A stretch of DNA of 64,000 bases, from assembly GCA_026419775.2 (NCBI GenBank), contig JAOPGA020000603.1, positions 1-64,000 of the forward strand. Direction: 5' to 3'. Positions 9,254 to 19,173 of the stretch are shown piece after piece; positions within the stretch are counted from its first letter, which is position 1; each line of letters opens with the position of its first letter. This DNA is from Acrasis kona. Taxonomy: Eukaryota > Heterolobosea > Eutetramitea > Acrasida > Acrasidae. A program made the translations under genes and the position numbers. The notes beneath the pieces were generated by a model. It was given only the letters and a program-made list of their open reading frames with translations. It had not been told where the DNA came from and searched no databases.

Positions 9254-10122
9254 ATGCTTCGCACAAAGAGTGTTAGAAATCTTTATCCTATCCACAATTT
9301 TTTTTCGTTAAGAGGATTTAGTGCAAGTACAAAGTTTAGAAGTTTTGAAGAGGATGCAGTTAGCTTCGAACGCACAGTTTTGAAAAGACAATCAGCAAGA
9401 AGTTTTATAGAAAAAGATGTACCACATGACGTACTGCAACATATTTTAGGCTTAACTCAAAGATCTCCAAGCGGTTACAATCTTCAGCCATGGGTGGCCA
9501 TTGTCATTAATGATCCCGAAAAGAAGAACAAATTACATGAAGTTTGTTTGTCACAAAAAAAAGTATTGGAGGCACCAATATCGGTCATCTTCGCAGCGAA
9601 TCATAATGTATTAGAAAATGTAGATGAAGTTGTCAGAATGGAGTACGAGTCAGGTAACTGGAATAAGGAATATGCTGAGAGAACGAAACGGTTAGCGACA
9701 ACATTTCTGCAAACAGGTCCATGCCATACACTTCAAGTATGTGGGTGCATCATTTCTTCTAAACAGTATAGGTTGCCAAATACATTTTCACATCCATACT
9801 GAGCTACATTAAACCAATAACACAAGCACCTGTTAACATTAAGGCATATACTTGGAAGAGTGCAATGATGGCAGCAATGACCTTTATGCTTGCAGCATCA
9901 AGCCACAACTTATCAACGCACGCCATGGAAGGTTTTGACGAGAGACGCTTGAAGCAACTCGTAGGACTTCCATCACATTACTCCATACCGGTGGTTATAT
10001 GTCTTGGATATAGTGACGAAAAGGAGAATACCAGCTCAAGACTTCCTACAGATCATGTTTACCGTGAGAATGATTTTGAGGTACCAATGCAGGATATCAA
10101 CAGTTTTAATAATAAAAAATAA
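9254..10122 (+). CDS. Nitroreductase-family flavoprotein, probably mitochondrial
   Basis: Exons 9254-9736 and 9772-10122 (35-nt intron) give 277 residues. The N-terminal 30 residues are basic, hydroxylated and free of acidic residues (MLRTKSVRNLYPIHNFFSLR), as in mitochondrial presequences. The nitroreductase fold follows: RQSARSFIEKDVP (FMN-phosphate contact), RSPSGYNLQPW, then after splicing WKSAMMAAMTFMLAA and KQLVGLPSHYSIPVVICLGY, the family's C-terminal FMN-binding segment. Such enzymes use FMN to reduce nitro or quinone substrates with NAD(P)H; the natural substrate cannot be read from sequence. The phase-0 junction (HTLQ|VAKYIF) restores continuous homology-like sequence. Confidence 0.85.
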
Positions 10123-10252
10123 TATTGCGTATCAATGGTTTTCTTGTTTTATTCCAAGACAAATGAAATGTCCGTGTCAGGATACTTTTGTAATGGATAA
10201 TTACTGGTTGACGGCAAACAATTTGAACAATCTAAAGTAAAGAAGACAACAT

Positions 10253-11559
10253 ATGCCTCCACCACCACCACCACCAGGTCCACCGCCACCACCTGGCCCA
10301 CCGCCACCAGTGGCAAAAGCACCACCCATGTCCGGTGGTCTTCTATCAGACATTCATAAGGGAGCGAAATTAAAAAAAGTACATACTTAGTGGATCTCAA
10401 TCATTCTTACAGTATCTAGGTACCCAAAAGTGAACAGAAATTACCGAAGGATCCCCAACAGTTGGCGAGAGAGGAGAATGAGAGGAAGGGAGGTGGAAGT
10501 GTTGCATCTAGTACCTCATCTGCATCAAGTGGGGGAGGAGGATCATCTCGTCCTATGCCACCACCAAGTGGAGGTGGAGGGGGCTCTTTCATGGATGAAA
10601 TCATGAAGAGAAGGCAACAATTAGGTAATAAACAAAACTCATCCTCTGATGTTGGCTCCGCACCACCCACAGTGGCTCCAGTCAGAAAAGCACCTCCTGT
10701 GCCTAGTCAACCCTCAAGACCTGCTCCTCCCTCTGTACCATCAGAAAGGCCTGCGCCACCGTCTGTACCCTCAAGAGGAGCACCTCCTTCAAAGCCAGAA
10801 CCTCCCTCTGTACCATCAGAAAGACCCGCACCACCATCCGTACCCTCCAGAGGAGCACCTCCTCCAGTTCCAAATCGTGACGCAGCAAACAGGCCTGCAC
10901 CTCCAGTTCCAAATAAAACTAATAGACCTGCGCCTCCAGTACCCCCCGCTGGTAACAGGCCCAGACCACCTGCGCCTGCCGTTCCAACCAGGCAGGAAGA
11001 GGAAACTCCAGCACCTGCCGTCCCATCAAGACCAACGCCTCCCTCAGTACCGTCTACTCCACCAAGGACGACGGCACCAAAACCAGAACTTCCAAAGCCA
11101 AGCCCACCCGTTTCGAAACCAGAACCAACGATAGCACAATCATCGGCGACTGATGGACGCTTTAGTTTCAAGACCGATCTACCAAAACCACCACGCTTTA
11201 GTGGGGTGAAGAAGAATTATCGCGTAACACAGGGAACATATCACATCATTGGACCTGCGACGAGTTCGACATCGGAACCAGCACCAGTATCACAGCCAGC
11301 TGTACCATCATCGAAGCCGCCGCCACCATCTATGCCTGCGAGAAAGGCGCCACCACCACCGGCTCCATCTTCCGCTCCTATCGACACAACGGCTACAATC
11401 GAAAAACTAAAAGCACAAATGACAAAGTACTCGAACAACTTTGAATTTGAAAAATGTCCTCCACTTAGAGATTTAATGAAGAAGCTTGAAGATAAGAAGA
11501 ATGGACCCAACGCTGAACTTGAACAACTTATCAGAGAGGCTGATTTATTGTGTGCTTAA
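10253..11559 (+). CDS. WASP-interacting protein / verprolin homologue
   Basis: Exon 10253-10378 (MPPPPPPPPG..., then a WH2 domain GLLSDIHKGAKLKK) is joined by a 41-nt intron to 10420-11559, for 421 residues. WH2 binds actin monomers. The long proline-rich middle has tandem PAPPSVPS/RGAPP repeats suited to profilin and SH3 partners. Near residue 300 a short block GRFSFKTDLPKPPRFSGVKKNY resembles the WASP-binding motif of WIP. A helical C-terminal region (TIEKLKAQMTKYSNNFEFEK ... LEQLIREADLLCA) is an extra not expected in vertebrate WIP. Role: stabilising WASP and promoting Arp2/3-dependent actin assembly. The Gly-rich antisense frames at 10416-11171 are shadows of the proline codons. Confidence 0.88.
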
Positions 11560-11638
11560 TAAAATATCTTGTAATAAAGCAGTTTCTTATTTTGTTATCA
11601 AAGTTCCGATATTCGCAACAAGTTCGTAATTTTCAAAC

Positions 11639-13365
11639 ATGTCACAAGAACATATTCATGAATTCAACTTGACTGATTGCCCTGTTACAGAGGTTAAAGT
11701 ATTCAATCAAGCAGCGGAGGTCAAGCGTATCCTAAAAGTTACTCTGAAAGAAGGAGAGCAGAGAATCATTTTAAGGAAATTGCCATCAACAATCGTTGCA
11801 GATAGTGCAAGGGTTAGTGGCGAATCTGAAAGCAACGTGACAGTGTTGGAGGTTTCTTTGGTGCTAACAACACAACAAGTCCAAAATGACCAAACAAGGG
11901 CAAACGGATTGACCAATGATATACAAGAGCAAGAGACTAAATTGAAGGAGATTGATAATGCCATCGTTAGAGTTCAGGTAACACAATCGTAATGTCATTC
12001 ATCTTGACAATTTAGCATAAACAAGCATTGATTGAAAACTACTCCCAGTCCATAACAAACGTACCCATACAACCTGAAGGGCCAGGTGATTTATTGGCCC
12101 AAATGACCAGCGAAGCCACTCTTGACAAAATCACTAACTTTTTATCATTCTATGGCAACAATCTAAACAAAGTGGAGGAGGAACTCGAACAACTCAACAA
12201 AGAAAGAACCAAGGTGAATGATCAGTTATCCGAACTAAAAGCAAACTTGGCCAAAGAGAAGCCACCCACAACAAACGAACCACTACGCGAACTAACCGTT
12301 TTACTTCAACAACACAGCAGCGCACACGATCTAGAAACCCAACTAGAAATTGTTTACCTAGTGTCGAGCGCTTCTTGGAATCCCAGCTATGATGTTAGAG
12401 TACAAAGCGACCAAGACGCAGTGCAAGTAACATACTATGGCATCATTGAACAAAGAACCGGCGAAGCGTGGAAAAATGCAAAAATACTATTATCCACCAG
12501 CGACCCCTCCACCAGCTGCGAACCACCAACGATGAGCGGCATGACACTCGGCTATAAGGTGGAGAGAAATATGAGGCAAAAAAAAAAAGCAATGCCCATG
12601 ATGAGCATGTTGCCACAGATGAAAAACTTAAGTTTTGGTGCAGCGCCACCAAGCATTACACAAGATGTGGCCAGCGCTGAACAGGGAGCGTTGAGCGCTA
12701 CTTTTGCAGTGCCTCGCACCGCCACCATCAACAGTGGCGATCAACAAAAGAAAGTCACCATTGGCGTGATTGACATCAACGACTGCACGTTCCAATATCG
12801 GTCGGTGCCAAAATTAGAACAAAGCGCATTCCTCAAGGCAAAATGCATCAACAACAGTCCTTACACGCTATTAAAGGGCCCGACCAGTGTGTTCTTTGAT
12901 GGTGATTTTGTGTCCACGAGTGAATTGGATGATCCAGTGGCACCTGGACAAGAGTTCGAGACCTATTTGGGAGTGGATCCCAGCGTCAAGATTAGTTACA
13001 GACATCCCAACAAATTCGCTCAGTCGCGTGGTTTGCTCAAGTCCACAACTTTGAATCAGGTGAACCGTTCGATTACTGTGCACAATAAAAAGAAGACGCC
13101 CATCTCAATATTAATTGTTGACCAAGTGCCCATTTCAACGAACGAAGTGAACAAGGTGGTGATATTGGAACCAGATTTTAAGGCAGCAAAAGAGATTAAT
13201 AGCAAAGTTGAAGCTGATGGTGGCGGAGCGGTGGATGTGAACATCAAGTTGACAGAGTTGATTGAATGGGACGTCTCGCATGTTGCTGCCTCTCAAAAGA
13301 TTACGCTGCCACTGCAATATACGATTGAGGTGCCTTCGGACGTTGTAATTATGAATGATTATTAA
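11639..13365 (+). CDS. DUF4139/DUF4140 (MuiA/F37C4.5-like) protein
   Basis: Exons 11639-11977 and 12016-13365 (38-nt intron) give 562 residues. The N-terminal DUF4140 part begins FNLTDCPVTEVKVFNQAAEVKR with LKEGEQRIILRKLPS. A coiled coil follows (NLNKVEEELEQLNKERTKVN, about residues 150-185), then the DUF4139 beta-rich domain: IVYLVSSASWNPSYDVRV, VTYYGIIEQRTGEAWKNAKI and LLSTSDPSTS. The C-terminal end RSITVHNKKKTPISILIVDQ is also typical. The family is widespread in eukaryotes and bacteria but its biochemical function is unknown. No signal peptide is seen. It starts 80 bp after the WIP stop, same strand. Confidence 0.88.
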
Positions 13366-13618
13366 AAGTATTTTTTGTTTGCCACGTATCTGTCCACTTT
13401 ATCTTTAAACTTTATGAAGAAGAGATTATATGATGGCACATTATCGCTATAGTGAATACTCGCGCACACAATTGAACATTCCACTCTTGTTCAAAGTGTT
13501 GGTTGATTCTCATAAAACGTGTGATGTCGTCGTCGTGTTTGGTAAACTACATGTCAGTACTGTTTGACAAATAGAGTTTGCAATAGAATTTCACACAAAT
13601 ATTGTGGTTGATAATAAA

Positions 13619-14764
13619 TTATTTTATTGACCTGTACACTTTTTCAAAAAGTTTGGTGACATGGTCGAGCACAAGCTCGCTTGCCTTATAATGCAGTATC
13701 TTTGTGCGGAGGTCAACGATGGTATTATCCAATTCCTCCAGGTGGCCCTGCTTCTCGTCCACCCAGACTACATCATCGTCGTCCTCCTCATCCTTGGGTG
13801 GCGCAAACCGCGCCGGATCTTCTTGAGAGAATATCAGTGACTTTATGTCATCGCTGACATTGTACTTTTTCGATATCCTGATGCATATCGAAAATTTGTC
13901 CTCAAAGTAGGAAGATCCCAAGGAAGTCATAAAATCACCGTACAATGGATCCAAATCCTGCTTTGTTGGTTGCAATAAATTGTTGGTATATACATAGTCT
14001 CTAAAGACGTGTGGGTCAAACTCATTTGCCAAATAGCTGGCTTTTAGATCGTCTGGCAGCCGGTTAATTTCATCTTCAGACAAACTACGTTCGTAACCAG
14101 AATTAGCATTGTTTGGTGGAGGGGCGCAGGCTTCTTCAGCCTCCTCTTCCTCAAGAATGGCCTCGATGCGTTTCGACAGTTCCGGTGATAATTGACCGAC
14201 CAAGTGGCTGTTCTCTTTGCAAAACAGCCGCAAGGAAAATGTATCCAATTCCTTATTATTTAGAACGGATTCAATCACCTCGCTCTCATAGTCACCTCTT
14301 GGTGACGGCGGACTATCTTCGCGTGGCGTATCATCTGACTGCACTTGTGCTTCTTCTTGGACGGTCTCTTCAGCGGTCTCTTCTACTTTCCGCTTTTTGT
14401 TCTTGGGTTTTTTACGGTTTGTTTTCCTCTTTTTTGTGTCTTTGGGTTTTGGTGGTGTTGGCTCGTGTTGTTCATATCCTTCCATATATTGTAAAGTACT
14501 CTGGACTGGTTGAGTAGGTGGGTTGTTGAACATTGGTATCTGCGAGTTTGTTACAGAAGCGGGCTGGGGTTGCGTTGTTCTTATCCACGGGGAGTTGTTG
14601 GTTGTGTTGCTCGAGCGAGTTTGTGCAAAATGAGGGTAATTTACATTTTGATGTGTTATAAAATAGTTATTATTTACAGCCTCTGATGTGATTTGATTTG
14701 TTAATGTTTGCATTAGAAGTTTAATTTTGTCTTCGTTTGAGGGTTTGTTATTGTTTGAACTCAT
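13619..14764 (-). CDS. Unknown nuclear-type protein with bipartite basic stretch
   Basis: Single exon, 381 residues from ATG 14764. Residues 1-90 are Asn/Gln/Pro-rich and probably disordered. A strong nuclear localisation candidate KKRKTNRKKPKNKKRK follows at about 113-128, then an acidic/Ser-Pro segment (DSPPSPRG). From about 160 there is an alpha-helical region rich in charged residues (ELSKRIEAILEEEEAEE; LPDDLKASYLANEFDPHVFR), with DDDDVVWVDE and a helical end VLDHVTKLFEKVYRSIK. The overall form suggests a chromatin or transcription adaptor, but no family is recognised. Confidence 0.65.
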   Translation of the reverse strand: MSSNNNKPSNEDKIKLLMQTLTNQITSEAVNNNYFITHQNVNYPHFAQTRSSNTTNNSPWIRTTQPQPASVTNSQIPMFNNPPTQPVQSTLQYMEGYEQHEPTPPKPKDTKKRKTNRKKPKNKKRKVEETAEETVQEEAQVQSDDTPREDSPPSPRGDYESEVIESVLNNKELDTFSLRLFCKENSHLVGQLSPELSKRIEAILEEEEAEEACAPPPNNANSGYERSLSEDEINRLPDDLKASYLANEFDPHVFRDYVYTNNLLQPTKQDLDPLYGDFMTSLGSSYFEDKFSICIRISKKYNVSDDIKSLIFSQEDPARFAPPKDEEDDDDVVWVDEKQGHLEELDNTIVDLRTKILHYKASELVLDHVTKLFEKVYRSIK

Positions 14765-15002
14765 CTTTATGTTCCTATCAGTTGCCCACCTAGTGTCTGT
14801 TGTGAATTTTGAATGTGTTTACATGTGTTCAATTTGCAGATTAAGTCAACCCAGCGAGGATAAAGAATGAATTCATCATTCAATGAATTATCTATTTATT
14901 TTTCACTTTTGCACTGATTATGAAAGCTGGTTTTCCGTTCTTCTTGTAGGAGTAATTTTTTGCTTGTACAACAAAGCAACAGCTTAGATTCTAACAGAGT
15001 TT

Positions 15003-15341
15003 TCAAATGTACATTTTGTATTCAGGAGCCGGGGCGATCTGTGTCCTAAAAGGCGATAGAAGGTTTATCAGAACTCTTTTAAGTCTAGTAGAAATACGCC
15101 CCACAGACAAGGCATCTCCTTTTGGTTTCAAATCAGTGGTCACGTAAAGTCCCATTTTAATGTTTGAGTGTTTAGATCTGATCGATTCATATGTCGGCTC
15201 ATGAAACATTGTTGGTATGTTCTTCTCTATCTTGGTAGGTGCATCTACGCATATCCCCTTTATAAACACTGGTGCTTCTTCCACTTCAACCACCGATGGG
15301 AATTTATAGGCCCTTAGTGCAAGTATCAGCTCGTAGTCCAT
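15003..15341 (-). CDS. Small unknown protein
   Basis: A single-exon frame of 112 residues starts at ATG 15341 (MDYELILALRAYKFPSVVEV). It is mixed alpha/beta, basic in its second half (GRISTRLKRVLINLLSPF), with no signal peptide or TM helix. No family is recognised. The flanking intergenic stretches of about 240-290 bp on either side show no other coding signal. Confidence 0.5.
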   Translation of the reverse strand: MDYELILALRAYKFPSVVEVEEAPVFIKGICVDAPTKIEKNIPTMFHEPTYESIRSKHSNIKMGLYVTTDLKPKGDALSVGRISTRLKRVLINLLSPFRTQIAPAPEYKMYI

Positions 15342-15627
15342 GTTTGTTTATATTATATAAACTGCAGTGTAGCGTTTAAATTGGTCGTGCATCACAAACT
15401 GTCGAGTTACGACGTTACAAAATTATGACATTATGTGAGCTAAATAAATACAACGACTAGTATCAAACGAGCTTCTTTTATGGTTAAGCAATTTAATCAA
15501 TCAACTTTTTTGTGAAATGGCCGGAAAAGCTGTTTGTACTATTACAGTGTCATTACAAAAAGGATAAGCCAAATTGAATTTTTGTTGCAAAGAAGTTTGG
15601 CCATCAAGTGTCGAATCAATTTTAACA

Positions 15628-16246
15628 ATGGTGCCACGAAAGGTCCCACTCCGAGTTGTGTATGATTCGAGAACTGAGATAAACTTCTACGACTCAACTA
15701 TAGAATCATCTAGAGTAGAAGTTCAAACAACCCCAACACCTCAACCCATATCCAAAGATTACCCATCTCCATTCAATGAAAAATCGATACATAGCTCAAC
15801 CATTCCACACTCAATATTCAACATTATTGAAGAATATGTACATTACCCTCATTTACAACGGACAGATTCTATACCGTCGTTACACATTCAATCTGAACTG
15901 GAAGTGCAAGGTGAAGTAAACACCGAAGCCTACTATACATAATAACAACGACAATCAAAGTTGGTTAAGTGGAATTGAATCTAGAATAGACAAAACTTTA
16001 TGCCCAACTATTGAACAACAACCAGAACAACAATCAGAACCACGTTCACAACACCATGTTTTGCAGAACATACTTGAGCATTACTTGAATGGATCGACTC
16101 CTGAAAAAATCCCTACCATATCTGACCTACCAGATTGGCCAAACAAGAAGCGACCGGCGCGACTAGTGTTCAAGGGGAATGTTCAGAGGAAGAACAGAAA
16201 AGGGAAGCCTGGAGACGGCTTGATGATGACGTTTAAATTAAAATAA
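15628..16246 (+). CDS. Unknown protein, two coding blocks with unresolved junction
   Basis: ATG 15628 (MVPRKVPLRVVYDSRTEINF) opens a frame that stops at 15942. A second frame, one base out of step, is open from about 15920 to 16246 and encodes SWLSGIESRIDKTLCPTIEQ, a Gln-rich linker and a basic end (KRPARLVFKGNVQRKNRKGK). Both blocks read like protein and are probably one gene. A donor near 15910-15916 and an acceptor at 15989 (CTAGAATAG) would join them in phase, but the donor GTGAAG is weak; a single-base error in the assembly is the alternative. No family is recognised. It is convergent with the small TM gene at 16354. Confidence 0.45.
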
Positions 16247-16353
16247 CTTGTACTATACCCTCTAAATATGATGTTGTTTTTTGTTCTATTTTAACTAAAA
16301 CGAAAGTTACTTGTATGACATTTTTCCCAAGGATTAACAATTCATTCGATAAA

Positions 16354-16594
16354 TTAGTTAGATTTTTTATTAATAGTCTTCCCATAGAAAATATTACCGT
16401 TGAGTTCGTCTTGGACCTGTTGCAAAAGATCATCAACACCCCGGGTGTTGTTCGCGTCCCAAGTTTTGGTATAAACCACCCTAAACAGCGCCAACAAAAA
16501 ATACAAGAGCGAATAGATTAAATAAATTACAAACTCTACAATATTAATATTAAAGAAACTTCTTCTTACCCTTGGTCTTCTCCTTGAATGACAT
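16354..16594 (-). CDS. Small single-pass membrane protein
   Basis: A first exon of only 25 nt (16594-16570, MSFKEKTK) is joined by a 34-nt intron to 16535-16354, giving 68 residues. The N-terminus is short and basic, one TM helix follows (EFVIYLIYSLLYFLLALFRV, residues 9-28), then a charged C-terminal part with DDLLQQVQDELNG. The layout resembles tiny ER tail-type proteins such as SERP/SMIM members but no specific match is made. The tiny first exon makes this gene easy to miss. The start lies 37 bp from the stop of the next gene on the same strand. Confidence 0.65.
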
Positions 16595-16630
16595 TTTGAA
16601 TCAACCACGCATAATTCTCGAAATAGATTT

Positions 16631-18292
16631 TTATTTTTGAGATTCATTGTATTGATTATAAGCAAAGTTCCCAATCATCTTGGTCCCGGACCATGCACCC
16701 TTACCAACAGTTACAAATCCCTTGGCAACCTTTTTCTGAACTTCCTTATCGGTGGCCATCTTATGTACAGTATTACCAACAGCTTTCTGGACCTCTTTAT
16801 TACCCACAGTGTTACTAACGGTAGTTCCTATGGCCGATTGAACTTTTTCATTCCTCGCAAGAGAGCTCACAAGAACATTATCACTATTCCTTGCAATGTG
16901 ATCTCCAATGTAGCCTTGATATTGTTTGTTATTGGCCATGGACGATAGTTGCGACCCGACGCGACCCTGTACTTGTTCATCCTGTGCCCAATCTCCAACC
17001 TTGTTTCCAACTGTTTCCTGTACTCTTTCATTATACACTGTTCTCTGTAAAACTTGATTTTCAAAACTTTGTTGCTGCTGCTGCTGCTGTGGTTGTTGCT
17101 GGCGTGGTTGGTATGATTGATGAAGGGATTGGAATTGAGATGGTGGTTGATATGATTGGTGACGTTGTGGCGGTTGGTTTGCATGTGGATTGTATAATGT
17201 TTGCCTTTGTGATTGATGAATTGATGTTGGCGGTGCATTGGACGGTCTGCGAAGCGAAACATTAAATTCCTCATTTTGTGGTGGAGGTGGGGCCGATAAC
17301 GTGCGCGAGTTGCTGCGTGGATTATAGATGGGATCGTTTTGAAAGTACTTGTTTTTCAGGTCATCGTAAGAGAGCGAATCGATGCTCTCCCTCCATTTTA
17401 GATTTGCCTCCCACTGTTTGTATGCCCTGTCCAACCGCACTTCGATGATTTTTGCTGCATTTCTTGTCGACGAACTTTCACAAAGGCGAGTATCTGGTTT
17501 CATTGCTATTCCTGGTAGTGGTCTTGCATTTCTGCTCAAAGGTTTGAATTCGTAAACAACCTCCTGTGCACTTGTCGAGGGTAAAGATTGTGTGACTGCT
17601 TGCGGTGATTTTGGTGCTTGTATTTGTTGTTCAGCATGACCATTCTCTGGTTCGGCAAAGTAATTATCTAACAAACGAGAGTTCTTCATTTCCTTGAATA
17701 ATTTGATCTCCTCGTCCTCATTGGACATGAGAACTTGTTGGAAATCCTCATCCTCAGTTCTGTCAGGATCTTCCATGATTGATTCCTCGTTGTTCAATGT
17801 GCTTAGGTCGTCCGGTTTAACATCTTCTGGATTTCTTGACCGAGGCGTTATGACTGGCTCTATGGGCGTTGGGTTTTGTGCCTCTTCCTCTTCCGTCAAA
17901 TCGTCTTCGTTATACAATTCCTCAAGCTTTTCTTTTATTTTGGAGACTTGAAGTTTGACTGCCTCACACTTTTCCATGTTATATTGGTATTCCTCCTGCC
18001 ACTCCTCACTACGAAAGTCAGGATGTAGAGGTAGCTTTTTAACTAAAAATCTAATTCATTCCATGAGTGTTAGTTATAACCTTATTACATACATTATATA
18101 TTGCACCATAAACATGTACATTCTTTCTATATCACGGTTTTGCTTGCTCTGACCGGCATTGTGAAGAAGTTTTTTGAGATATTCAAAGTAATCAGACATG
18201 GGTACATCTCCATCCACTTCGGTTAATTGAGAAACTGCTTGCTCATTCAATTCACTGATGGAGCTACAAAATAGCCTTATCTCTTCTGTCAT
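16631..18292 (-). CDS. USP8-dimerisation-domain (AMSH N-terminal-like) protein with C-terminal repeats
   Basis: Exons 18292-18093 and 18050-16631 (42-nt intron, phase 2) give 539 residues. Residues about 12-105 match the USP8_dimer/MIT-like domain found at the N-terminus of AMSH and USP8: EVDGDVPMSDYFEYLKKLL, a short helix, then MYMFMVQYIIFLVKKLPLHP (family: K-L-P-x-H). AMSH itself goes on to an MPN+ metalloprotease; this protein does not. The middle is acidic then Pro/Gln-rich (polyQ at about 17080-17095). The C-terminal about 140 residues hold six or so repeats of a 20-25-residue motif with consensus V-Q-x-x-V/I-G-x-x-V/I (VQETVGNKV, VQGRVGSQL, VQSAIGTTV, VQKAVGNTV). Likely endosomal, by domain; the repeat function is unknown. 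Confidence 0.75.
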
Positions 18293-18620
18293 TCGTGAAA
18301 ATAGTCTATTACTAAAATAATGATTGAATCGCCTATCTGAAACATCCTGGAACTTTCTACTAGTTGATGATCCAATCCCGCAATTTCGTGTTTCACACAA
18401 TATCCATGTTAGAATTACGACAGTACTGATACTTTAGTGGATGTAGATGTGATCGTGAATCAAATGATAGAATAAGGCTTCAATGTTTTGAATACTGTGA
18501 TTTTTAACAAGAATGTAGTGGTATAACTTGAATCTTATTGAGTTATAGAGCCATGGAAAATTCAGCTTTTCACCAAAAAAATTCTAGATCAAAAACTCTT
18601 TTGTAACTAACAACCAAGAC

Positions 18621-19160
18621 ATGACGGTGCAGTTCACGCTGCTCATATCAAGGCAGGGGAAGGTAAAATTTATTGCCCTGGACAATAATCATAAAATAAT
18701 AGGTTAGACTTTCAAAATGGTACGCTGCGTACAACCAAACAGAGCGTGCAAGAAGCATTAGAGAAATCACAAACATGGTCATCGGGCGCCCATCAAAACT
18801 ATGCAACTTTTTAGATTGGAAAGACCAGAGAGTCGTGTACAAAAGATACGCAAGTTTGTATTTCATAGTTGTGGTAGACAAGACCGATAACGAGTTGATC
18901 ACCATGGAGATTATCCACCACTTTGTGGAAGTTCTCGACAGATTCTTTGGAAATGTATTCAAATACTACTTGCTTTATCACTAACTATTTAGGTGTGCGA
19001 ACTTGATTTGATATTTAACTTCCACAAAGCATATTTTATATTAGACGAAGTTTTATTGAATGGAGAAGTTCAAGAGACCAGCAAGAAGGCAATCTTAAGG
19101 GTTATACAAGCTCAAAATACATTACAAGACAATACTCATGAACATCAATTTGTAACGTGA
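18621..19160 (+). CDS. AP-1 clathrin adaptor sigma subunit
   Basis: Three exons (18621-18662, 18703-18954, 18993-19160; introns 40 and 38 nt) give 153 residues, the usual length. The frame reads [81 protein letters not shown] and [20 protein letters not shown], diagnostic of the sigma chain longin-like fold. The C-terminal extension past VQETSKK favours AP-1 over AP-2. It acts with gamma, beta and mu chains to sort cargo at the trans-Golgi network and endosomes. The 42-nt first exon and 56-codon last exon are shorter than common ORF cut-offs. Confidence 0.95.
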
Positions 19161-19173
19161 TAAAAAAATCTTT

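Noticed and set aside
10416-11171. Gly-rich antisense frames across the WIP gene
   Set aside because: Simple consequence of proline codons (CCN) read on the other strand.
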